A stretch of 64,000 nt of DNA from Flammeovirgaceae bacterium 311 (GTDB taxonomy: Bacteria; Bacteroidota; Bacteroidia; Cytophagales; Cyclobacteriaceae). Below, one piece after another: positions 9,864 through 17,348 of this stretch. A program made the position numbers and the translations under genes. Numbering within the stretch: position 1 is the first letter of the stretch; every line of letters starts with the position of its first letter. The notes beneath the pieces were generated by a model. That model searched no databases. It was not told the origin of the DNA and saw nothing but the letters and a program-made list of their open reading frames with translations. The DNA is taken from assembly GCA_000597885.1 (NCBI GenBank), contig CP004371.1, positions 124,001 to 188,000 on the forward strand. Reading direction: 5' to 3'.

Positions 9864-10131
9864 TATCGGCTGCTGCCCTCTCTGGATTTGTACTGCGGAG
9901 TTGTGTAAAATATTCAGGTTAAACTAGTAGAAAATTTTTGATAGGGAGCTTTAAAAATTAACTTAGGCTTTCACAACAGCTTACAAACAACAGCTCGGGT
10001 CCATTTACTTTATCAATTTCCTTTGGGTGTAAGAGGTTTATTGTAGCTTTTACCCACTGATAATAGGATCCTGGTATGCATACTTTCCAACAGCATGAGA
10101 CCGTAGCTACGCATAAAAAATTTCATTAACT

Positions 10132-11847
10132 ATGGATGAACAGCAATTAAGAAGCAGGAACTGGTTTGGCAGAAAGGGAAAAGACGGTTTTATATACAGG
10201 GCCTGGATGAAAAAGCAGGGAATTCCCGCTTACGAACTGGAGGGGAAGCCCATCATAGGCATCTGCAATACTTGGTCAGAACTAACCCCCTGCAACTCTC
10301 ATTTCCGGGAGCTGGCCGAGTTTGTGAAACGGGGTGTACTGGAAGCCGGTGGATATCCTGTAGAGTTTCCAGTCATGTCGCTGGGCGAAACCCTCATCAA
10401 ACCAACAGCCATGCTTTACCGAAACCTGGCCAGCATGGATGTGGAAGAATCCATTCGGGCAAACCCCCTGGATGGGGTGGTGCTGCTATGTGGTTGCGAT
10501 AAAACAACCCCCTCGCTGGTGATGGGGGCCTGTAGTGTAGACCTGCCCACCATTGTAGTATCAGGCGGCGCCATGCTAACAGGGAAACACCGGGGTCGTA
10601 GCATTGGTACTTCGGATCTGTGGCGGTTCAGCGAAGCCTACAAAACAGGTACCATGACAGATATGGAAATGAGCCTGGCAGAGGCTGGCATGTGCAGAAG
10701 CGACGGCCACTGTGCCGTGATGGGCACTGCCTCCACCATGGCCTGTATGGTAGAAGCTTTGGGCATTTCCCTGCCCGGCAATGCTGCCATTCCTGCTCCT
10801 GATGCCGGGCGTAAGGTCATTGCGCAGTATTCCGGTATCGAAATAGTAAAAATGGTAAAGGAAAACAGGCGCTTGTCCCATATATTGAGCAGGGAAGCCT
10901 TTGAAAATGCCATCATGGTGAATGCAGCCATTGGTGGTTCTACCAATTTTGTAATACACCTGCTGGCAATAGCCGGCAGAATAGGGGTGGAACTCAGCAT
11001 CGACGATTTTGACCGCCTCTCTGCAAATATCCCTCTGCTGGCAAACCTGCAGCCTTCAGGTCAGCATTTTATGGAAGACCTCTACTATGCCGGCGGGCTG
11101 CCCACCATTATTAAAAACATGCTCCCTTATTTACATGGAAATTCCATGACTGTAAATGGTAAAACAGTAGCAGAGAATGCAGAAAAACACGAATGTTATA
11201 ATACAGAGGTAATTGCTTCCCCTGATAAGCCCTTCAATAATGTATCCGGCATTGTGGTGCTAAAGGGAAATTTATGCGAAAATGGTGCTGTGTTAAAACC
11301 CTCTGCCGCCTCGCCGGAGCTCATGCAACATACTGGTAAGGCAGTAGTCTTTGAGAACATCGACGACTACAAAGCCCGCATTGATAACCCGGATCTGGAG
11401 GTAGATGAAAACAGCGTATTGGTTCTGAAGAATGTAGGCCCTGTGGGTTATCCGGGCATGCCCGAAGTAGGCAATATGGGATTGCCCGCTAAAATTTTGG
11501 CTAAAGGGGTAAAGGATATGATCCGTATCTCCGATGGCCGGATGAGCGGAACGGGTTATGGTACTGTTGTATTGCATGTTTCTCCCGAAGCTGCAGCTGG
11601 CGGTACGCTGGGTATTATTCAGGATGGGGATATGATTACGCTTGATGTAGGAGCACGGGTGTTGGAAGTGGCACTGACGGAGGAGGAGATCAAGAGGAGA
11701 AAAGCAGAAAAGGCACCTGCTGCCCCTACGGTTAGCAGGGGGTATGTGCAGCTCTACCAGCAGCATGTGGAGCAGGCGCATTTAGGGGCCGATTTCGATT
11801 TTTTGAAAGGGGGCTCCGGAAGTGAGGTCACCAAAGATTCTCATTGA
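10132..11847 (+). CDS. IlvD/Edd-family dehydratase, sugar-acid (arabinonate/xylonate) type
   Basis: 571 residues. Fe-S dehydratase converting a sugar acid into its 2-keto-3-deoxy acid. Seen: Cys54 (TPCNSH), Cys122 with the adjacent lysine (CGCDKTTPS) and Cys194 (SDGHCAVMGTASTM), the three [2Fe-2S] ligands expected for the L-arabinonate/D-xylonate branch. The length and the SDGHC form fit the sugar-acid branch better than valine/isoleucine IlvD. The gene is followed after 4 bases by an SDR dehydrogenase, fitting a non-phosphorylative sugar-acid route. Exact substrate unknown. Cytoplasmic. Confidence 0.88.
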   Translation: MDEQQLRSRNWFGRKGKDGFIYRAWMKKQGIPAYELEGKPIIGICNTWSELTPCNSHFRELAEFVKRGVLEAGGYPVEFPVMSLGETLIKPTAMLYRNLASMDVEESIRANPLDGVVLLCGCDKTTPSLVMGACSVDLPTIVVSGGAMLTGKHRGRSIGTSDLWRFSEAYKTGTMTDMEMSLAEAGMCRSDGHCAVMGTASTMACMVEALGISLPGNAAIPAPDAGRKVIAQYSGIEIVKMVKENRRLSHILSREAFENAIMVNAAIGGSTNFVIHLLAIAGRIGVELSIDDFDRLSANIPLLANLQPSGQHFMEDLYYAGGLPTIIKNMLPYLHGNSMTVNGKTVAENAEKHECYNTEVIASPDKPFNNVSGIVVLKGNLCENGAVLKPSAASPELMQHTGKAVVFENIDDYKARIDNPDLEVDENSVLVLKNVGPVGYPGMPEVGNMGLPAKILAKGVKDMIRISDGRMSGTGYGTVVLHVSPEAAAGGTLGIIQDGDMITLDVGARVLEVALTEEEIKRRKAEKAPAAPTVSRGYVQLYQQHVEQAHLGADFDFLKGGSGSEVTKDSH

Positions 11848-11851
11848 TTGT

Positions 11852-12649
11852 ATGGAAAATAGGGATAAATCTGATCATCAAATGTTTAAGGAGTTCTCCA
11901 GAAAAGTTGCTATTGTAACCGGTGCCGGCCAGGGCATTGGTTTTGAAATATGCAGAATGCTTGCAGCAGCAGGAGCCCATGTTTTTTTAAATGACATTGA
12001 CAGAGCGCTCACGGAGAATGCTGCTGGCAGGATCAATGAAGAATCTCCGGGAATGTGCATGGCAGTGCCCGGAGACAGTAGTGATCTCGGATTTATTGAG
12101 GAGCTGACAGGCAAGGCTGTAGAAAGGTTTGGCCGCCTTGACATAGCCATAGCCAATGCCGGCATTACGCTTTTCGGCGATTTCTTTACCTATTCTTCAG
12201 AATCATTTTTCAAAGTGATGCAGGTAAACCTGGGGGGTACATTTTTTTTGACCCAGTCAGCAGCAAAGCAGATGAAAAAACAGGAGGGGGGTGGCTCCAT
12301 CCTGTTTACTTCTTCAGTAACCGGCCATCAGGCGCATAAAAATCTGGCAGCATACGGCATGAGCAAGGCTGCCCTTGAAATGCTGGCGAAAAACCTGGTA
12401 ATCGAACTATCACCCTTCAGGATCAATGTGAATACCGTAGCGCCCGGTGCTACTTTAACGGAAAGAACCATGCATGATCCGGAGTATGAAAAAATATGGT
12501 CGCAGCTGACACCCATGGGTCGCCCTGCCACGGTAGCTGATATAGCCCATGCAGTGCTTTTCCTGGTTTCTGATAGAGCAAAGCATATTACCGGCCAGAA
12601 TATAATGGTTGATGGCGGCTGGACCTCAATAAGCCCTGGCCCGGCTTAG
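11852..12649 (+). CDS. SDR-family oxidoreductase
   Basis: About 265 residues from ATG 11852. Classical short-chain dehydrogenase: TGAGQGIG cofactor motif (residues 23-30), NAG (102-104), active-site serine in LFTSSVTG (about 154) and YGMSK (Tyr168, Lys172), with the C-terminal NIMVDGGWTS end typical of the fabG-like branch. The open frame can be read from GTG 11822, which would overlap the dehydratase; the ATG 4 bases after its stop is preferred. A further ATG at 11882 is possible. Its position in the dehydratase operon suggests a sugar or sugar-acid dehydrogenase. Confidence 0.9.
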   Translation: MENRDKSDHQMFKEFSRKVAIVTGAGQGIGFEICRMLAAAGAHVFLNDIDRALTENAAGRINEESPGMCMAVPGDSSDLGFIEELTGKAVERFGRLDIAIANAGITLFGDFFTYSSESFFKVMQVNLGGTFFLTQSAAKQMKKQEGGGSILFTSSVTGHQAHKNLAAYGMSKAALEMLAKNLVIELSPFRINVNTVAPGATLTERTMHDPEYEKIWSQLTPMGRPATVADIAHAVLFLVSDRAKHITGQNIMVDGGWTSISPGPA

Positions 12650-12745
12650 GGATCTGGAAGTAGGCCTTGGGGGGAAGCTGCAGAAATTTTTACTGAAAAA
12701 TAAAATGGTAGCAACTCTACAAATTTATTATGCGTAAGAACGCCT

Positions 12746-12946
12746 ATGAATTCGCCTGTACTAACCATAAACCAAGATTTTCCCGAAGCTGCAGCAGAGG
12801 CGAGGTCTGTTCAGGAGCATTATGAACAGCAGCTGAACAAGTATCTGCTAACTCAGGCAATGCTGATCAGGCAAAAAGAAATTCTTAAAGAGCGCCAGCA
12901 ACGAATTTTACAGCTAAAGGGGCGCTATAAAATGAAATCGAGCTGA
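12746..12946 (+). CDS. Small coiled-coil-like hypothetical protein
   Basis: 66 residues, rich in Gln, Glu, Lys and Leu. Residues about 20-60 read as one long amphipathic helix (LNKYLLTQAMLIRQKEILKE). No cysteine, membrane segment or known domain. It lies about 100 bases after the SDR stop and could be in the same transcript. No family recognised; a chance frame cannot be excluded. Confidence 0.4.
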   Translation: MNSPVLTINQDFPEAAAEARSVQEHYEQQLNKYLLTQAMLIRQKEILKERQQRILQLKGRYKMKSS

Positions 12947-13060
12947 TGTGCTGCCATACCCTTTTCCCTGATGACTTATCTAAAGCAAATTAATCTATCA
13001 GGACATACTCTACTTGCTTTCAGGCTGCAGGTAATTGAGTTTGATCAATAATCATAGACT

Positions 13061-14106
13061 TTAATCTGCAGAACCACTGAAGGCACCATAGTAGGCAGCT
13101 CCCAGAAGAGCTGTTTTATCATTTAGTATGATGTGGACGGGTGTTTCTTCCACTAATTTTCTCATTCTGCCGGCATTTAAGTAAGAAAGCAGAAAGCGTT
13201 CTTCTGTAATAAGGGTATGTATTTTTGGTACAATACCTCCTCCCAGGAACACGCCACCAGTAGCTTTAATTTTTAGTACAATATTGGTGGCTTCTACTGC
13301 CAGGTAATGAGTAAACAAATCCATGGTTTCTATACAGATAGGTGTTTTCTTTTCCATGGCGTCGGTGCTGACACTCTTGGTGGATCTCCTGCCTTTATAG
13401 CTTCTGCTAACGCTAAAGGCTCCTCTCTTTTCAGGCTATCTCTAAGAAAACTGTATATGTTGTAAATGCCCGGACCAGAAATTACCCGCTCCCAGCTTAC
13501 ATGATCCCATTTCATGCGCAGGTACTGGTACAGGGCCACATCGGTTTCTGTACGGGGTGCAAAATCTGTGTGGCCACCTTCTGTGGGAAAAGGGTGGTAA
13601 TGTTTACCATCCCAGTAAAGGCCTGCTTCGCCCAGCCCTGTACCTGCCGAGATTACGGCAGCGTTGCCCTCGCCCTTATTTTTGCCGCTGTAGAGCGTGA
13701 TTAGCTCTTCTGGCTTTAAGGCGGCGAGGCCATAGGCATTCGCTTCAAGATCATTCAGCAGGCTTACATGTATTATGTTTAGCTTCTGCATAATTTCCTG
13801 GCGATCTACCACCCAGGATAGGTTAGTGGCTTCTGCTTTACCATGAAGTACGGGTCCGGCAATGCCTATGCTTATCTTATCTGGCAAACGGGTGGCTTGT
13901 ATGAATTCACCCAGCAGGTCAAGAAACGATGTATATTCACCTGATGGATACACCCGTTCCTCCAGGCATGTAAATTTATGCTGCTGCACCTCGTAAAGAG
14001 CAATGGCTGTTTTGGTACCACCAATGTCTGCTGCAGCCACCAGCTGCTTTTGATCAAACCATTGGTTCAAATCTGGTAAATAGACAGGAAGGGCCTTTGC
14101 TTGCAT
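13061..14106 (-). pseudogene. Glucokinase-like gene broken by a single-base frameshift
   Basis: Two overlapping frames read as one glucokinase of the E. coli Glk type. The first (14106-13330) holds DIGGTKTAIALYE, SIGIAGPV, LLNDLEANAYG with the catalytic Asp, SAGTGLGEAG and TEGGHTDFAP; the second (from about 13372 to 13061) holds CIETMDLFTHYLAVEATN, GGVFLGGGIVPK and a C-terminal ALLGAAYYGAF. The frames join near 13370-13376: after AGDPPRV the reading continues as STDAMEKKTP only if one base is inserted, so about one base has been lost. Either a real recent mutation or an assembly error. If intact, it would phosphorylate glucose. Isolated gene, divergent from the sigma operon. Confidence 0.85.
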
Positions 14107-14296
14107 AAAATCTGTTATTCATGGATTCATATAAAAAAGAATCATAGCCAGGATTGTTTAGTAAGATGTATTATTCCTGCAGCCGTGTGCACAACAGCTG
14201 GCGATAGTAGCAGAAGGATTTATTTTTTATAAAAATATCTCTGCAAAAAAGGTGATATCTTAAAGAGTAAAGGCACATATCAATAAACAGCTTAAT

Positions 14297-14854
14297 ATGG
14301 AGGCATCTACATCACTAATAGAACCTACGGTTCTGTTAGATCGTCGAGAGGTATTTATTAAATTATACAAGTCCGCGTTTCCGCTTACTGCTGCTTTCAT
14401 TAGTAAAATGGGGGGAACCCTGGAGGAAAGCAGGGATATATTTCAGGATGCATTGGTCATCTACTATGAAAAAAGCCTGCAGCCCCATTTTAGCCCCGCA
14501 CTCGCTGCAGAGCCTTATATATTAGGCATTGCCAAGCATTTGTGGATCAGGAAATTCAGAAAGCAGGCACAAATGGTGTCATTAACTGAACTGGAAAATA
14601 CTATCAGCATTCCGGAAGATTATTTTCCAGCTGTGGATGATCAGAGACTGCTAAGCTTCCTGGAGAGGAGTGGCAGAAAATGCTTGAACCTGCTAAAGGC
14701 ATTTTATTACGAAAGTCTGCCCATGAAAGAGATTGCAACAGTTTTTGGTTTCTCCACAGATCGTTCTGCAACAGTGCAGAAATATAAATGTCTGGAAAAA
14801 GTAAGGGATACTATCAAAGAAAAATCACTGGGCTATGAGGACTTCCTTAAATAA
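14297..14854 (+). CDS. Sigma-70-family (ECF-like) RNA polymerase sigma factor
   Basis: 185 residues. Seen: a region-2-like segment (EESRDIFQDALVIYYEKSL, then AYILGIAKHLWIRKFRK-like spacing with YILGIAKHLWIRKFRKQ) and a region-4-like helix-turn-helix (YYESLPMKEIATVFGFS). It is diverged in region 2.1 and has no extra domain. The stop overlaps the start of the next gene by 20 bases, and the third gene follows closely, so the three form one operon. It likely directs a small stress regulon; target promoters unknown. Confidence 0.85.
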   Translation: MEASTSLIEPTVLLDRREVFIKLYKSAFPLTAAFISKMGGTLEESRDIFQDALVIYYEKSLQPHFSPALAAEPYILGIAKHLWIRKFRKQAQMVSLTELENTISIPEDYFPAVDDQRLLSFLERSGRKCLNLLKAFYYESLPMKEIATVFGFSTDRSATVQKYKCLEKVRDTIKEKSLGYEDFLK

Positions 14855-15104
14855 CATCCGGCAGACTGAAGCATTTCTGCATGCGCAGCTGCCACCACAG
14901 GAAGCAATCCTGTTCGAAGCCAGGCTGCTGACAGATCCGCTACTGCGCCTGAACCTCCGCCTACAGCAAAAAGCATACAGCCTCATCAGGATGTATTACC
15001 GCAAAAAGTTGAAAGAAGAGGTGTCGGATGTACATGAGCAGCTTTATAATGATCCGCAGCAGTCAGCCTTCAAACAACAGATTCAGCAATTATTTAAATC
15101 TTAA
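14835..15104 (+). CDS. Small protein overlapping the sigma gene; candidate anti-sigma factor
   Basis: 89 residues; starts inside the sigma gene (20-base overlap), which implies translational coupling. Mostly helical, with basic and Gln-rich stretches (LNLRLQQKAYSLIRMYYRKK). No transmembrane helix, no zinc (HxxxCxxC) motif. By position it is the best candidate for a soluble anti-sigma factor or adaptor. This is inference from context; no family is recognised. Confidence 0.65.
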   Translation: MRTSLNNIRQTEAFLHAQLPPQEAILFEARLLTDPLLRLNLRLQQKAYSLIRMYYRKKLKEEVSDVHEQLYNDPQQSAFKQQIQQLFKS

Positions 15105-15115
15105 ATCTTTTAAAT

Positions 15116-15772
15116 ATGATAAGTGCAAGTGTAATCCCCATGGTGATTGACAACAACGGCAGGGGAGAGCGGGCCTATGACATCTACAGCCTGCTGCTGA
15201 AGGAGCGTATCATCTTCATGGGCACGCAGATAGACGACAATGTAGCAAATGTGGTGGTCGCGCAGCTGCTGTACCTCAATAGCATCGACTCCAAGCAAAC
15301 CATAAACCTTTACATCCACAGTCCTGGCGGCAGTGTGTATGCAGGCATGGCCATATATGATGCCATGCAGATGATTGCTGCGCCGGTTTCTACCGTATCG
15401 GTGGGCTTTACCGGCAGCATGGGCACTTTCCTTTTAACAGCTGGCGCCAAGGGCAAACGGTATGCCCTGCCACATGCTACCATTCATATGCACCCGGCAG
15501 GTGGTGGGGCCAGAGGCTACACAGAAGATGTTCGCATTGCCACCCGGGAGCAGGAGCGCCTGCAGGCCCAGCTGTTTTACCTGATGGGCAAAAACACCGG
15601 GCACAGCTGGAAAGAAATTGAGGCTTATTTTTTACGGGATAAATTTATGAGTGCACCCGAGGCCAAATCCTTCGGTCTGATCGATGAAGTGCTGGGAGAT
15701 ATCGGTGATGTTATTGTGCTAGACAATCCCGAGTTTAACCTGAGTCTGCTGCAGGAATCTGCTAAGAGATAG
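15116..15772 (+). CDS. clpP: ClpP-family serine protease (paralogue)
   Basis: 218 residues. Proteolytic subunit of the Clp machine. Aligned by eye to ClpP: VPMVID-like start, LLLKERIIFMG, HSPGGSVYAGMAIYD, catalytic Ser101 in GFTGSMGTFLLTAGAKGKR, His126 in TIHMHPAGGG, Asp175 in RDKFMSAPEAKSFGLID. The triad is complete. The nucleophile elbow is GFTGSMG instead of the usual GQAASMG, and the His loop is HPAGGG instead of HQPLGG. These changes and the lack of a neighbouring clpX or tig suggest a second, specialised ClpP. It sits 11 bases after the small protein in the sigma operon. Confidence 0.93.
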   Translation: MISASVIPMVIDNNGRGERAYDIYSLLLKERIIFMGTQIDDNVANVVVAQLLYLNSIDSKQTINLYIHSPGGSVYAGMAIYDAMQMIAAPVSTVSVGFTGSMGTFLLTAGAKGKRYALPHATIHMHPAGGGARGYTEDVRIATREQERLQAQLFYLMGKNTGHSWKEIEAYFLRDKFMSAPEAKSFGLIDEVLGDIGDVIVLDNPEFNLSLLQESAKR

Positions 15773-15874
15773 CAATGACGGCGGAATAGCGTGGCTGTAG
15801 CTTTGGTGGCATGATATGTTAGTAAAGTTCTCTAATAATTCTAAGCGATAAAAGTACAGCTATACTTTATGTAC

Positions 15875-15905
15875 ATTAAGGGGGTGCGTTGAGCAGCCCC
15901 TTAAT
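15875..15905 (+). terminator. Putative terminator after the sigma/ClpP operon
   Basis: A 13-bp stem with one mismatch (left arm 15875-15887, loop GTTGA, right arm 15893-15905) is followed by a T-rich stretch. It lies about 100 bases after the ClpP stop and before the methyltransferase gene, so it likely ends the sigma operon. Confidence 0.6.
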
Positions 15906-16021
15906 TTGTTTCGTAGACATTATATTTTTTGACAGAATCAGACAAAGCTTATTTGTTATTTCTGAATGCCAAAGCAGTAGAACGGTGAACTATTAGACCA
16001 TTCTTTAAGGCCATTGGAATT

Positions 16022-16546
16022 ATGAGTACTACACCAGAGCGGTTTATTTGGGCATTGGAACTGATGAATATCAAACCTAACGAGCATGTGCTGGAGATTG
16101 GATGCGGTACCGGTATTTTATCAGAGCTTATTGCCGAACAAATAGAAAGTGGCAGTTTTTTAGCAATCGACAAATCTGCTCAGATGATAGCCAAAGCTAA
16201 AAAGAGGAATCAAAAATACATTGACAGTTATCTATCGGAGTTTATTGTGGCAGACTTTTCAAAATACATTCTACCATCTGCCCATTTTGATTGCATTGTA
16301 GCTTTCAACGTGAACTTCTTCTGGAAAGAGCCCGGGAAGGAATTAGAGATGATCAGACAAGGCTTGAAAGATTTTGGTAAGCTCTACATCTTTTATCAAG
16401 CCCCTTATGAGATAACAATTTCAGCAGCTGACCCTATCAGGAAAAATCTTATAAATAACGCTTTTGATATTATTGATATCAAATTAAAGACCCTTTTGCC
16501 AACTTCGGCAATCTGCATTATTGCCAGACCAATCAAACATCACTGA
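16022..16546 (+). CDS. Class I SAM-dependent methyltransferase
   Basis: 174 residues. Seen: motif I HVLEIGCGTGILSELIAE (about residues 20-37), a motif II acidic residue (FLAIDKSAQM), and FDCIVAFNVNFFW in the motif IV position. Small single-domain enzyme with no target-recognition domain, so the methyl acceptor is unknown. It stands alone; a long non-coding stretch follows. The codon use appears more A/T-rich than in neighbouring genes, possibly a transfer, but this is impression only. Confidence 0.85.
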   Translation: MSTTPERFIWALELMNIKPNEHVLEIGCGTGILSELIAEQIESGSFLAIDKSAQMIAKAKKRNQKYIDSYLSEFIVADFSKYILPSAHFDCIVAFNVNFFWKEPGKELEMIRQGLKDFGKLYIFYQAPYEITISAADPIRKNLINNAFDIIDIKLKTLLPTSAICIIARPIKHH

Positions 16547-16870
16547 CTTCTGCTGAAGCTCATAAATTGATGAAAGGGTATCCGGAGAAAAAATTGATAC
16601 CTCTTCTGTATAGTTGCAGTACCGGAGGGAGGGTGTACGAAATCCTATTTTTTTTAGATGATGTCCTCATAAACAGGTGTTATTAGATTATTGATATACT
16701 GGGCCAGAACAATGCCCCATTCAAAATCCTTCTTCAGCAAAAACAAGTCTGATCGATGTAGCCGGGCCGCTATTTTCATACAAGCTTATTAACTGCTTTG
16801 TACAGAACATGGTGTTATCAAACTCTTGTTTTGCTGCTCAATCTTAAATATTTGATTTTTTTATTCAGGG

Positions 16871-16910
16871 TAGAGTAGGTGCACTATGCTGCTCAACTGT
16901 ATTACATATA
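16871..16910 (+). repeat. Leader repeat, orphan copy
   Basis: Ungapped match to 20691-20730 with about 29 of 40 identical bases, including an exact 14-base block CTGTATTACATATA. The second copy is the immediate 5' leader of fecR; this copy leads into a sequence with stops. See the paired copy. Confidence 0.6.
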
Positions 16911-17273
16911 ATGAAGAAGATATAGCAGATTCTTCAACACATGTATTCTAATGGTAACAGGCGGGGATTAGTAAGAATGATAGCGGACACATACCTGGTA
17001 GTAAAAAACGATTAGGACATTAAGCTTTGAAGGACATGTTGCATCGCCTGGATTCAGATGAAGAAGCACTACTTCATGATTATTTTAAAATGTTACTGCT
17101 AATGCCATTTCAGTTCAACTACAGGAACCTAACGAGGCTAAGCATTTCTTCAGCCAACAATTAGGCATATCAGCACAATGAATGAAAATAATAAATAGCA
17201 TATGTTGATCACTTGGAGAGTGCAAAAAGATTGCAGAGGAAGAACGCGCAGTTAAACCATAGATATCGCACAA

Positions 17274-17301
17274 CAATCACCATAAGTCTCAATGGTGATT
17301 G
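17274..17301. promoter_or_regulatory. 10-bp inverted repeat upstream of the GH3 gene
   Basis: CAATCACCAT and its exact reverse complement are separated by 8 bases, ending 47 bases before the GH3 start codon. It could be a regulator's operator or a 5'-leader hairpin; no T-run follows, so it is not a terminator on this strand. Confidence 0.5.
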
Positions 17302-17348
17302 ATAAATAAAGTTGTTTAAGTAAATGCCAACATCATCATAAACCGTTT

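Larger units (their letters stand above)
16547..17348. other. Non-coding stretch with a fecR-leader copy and a hairpin
   Basis: About 800 bases with no convincing gene. It contains a 40-base copy of the leader found upstream of fecR (16871-16910), after which short fragments resemble the first codons of fecR but are interrupted by stops, and a 10-bp perfect inverted repeat (17274-17301) close to the GH3 gene. One 42-codon open frame (17036-17164) shows no family features. It looks like a decayed regulatory gene plus the promoter region of the GH3 gene. Confidence 0.6.

Noticed and set aside
17036-17164. 42-codon open frame in the long intergenic stretch
   Set aside because: No family features; it may be part of a decayed fecR relic, so not called a gene.
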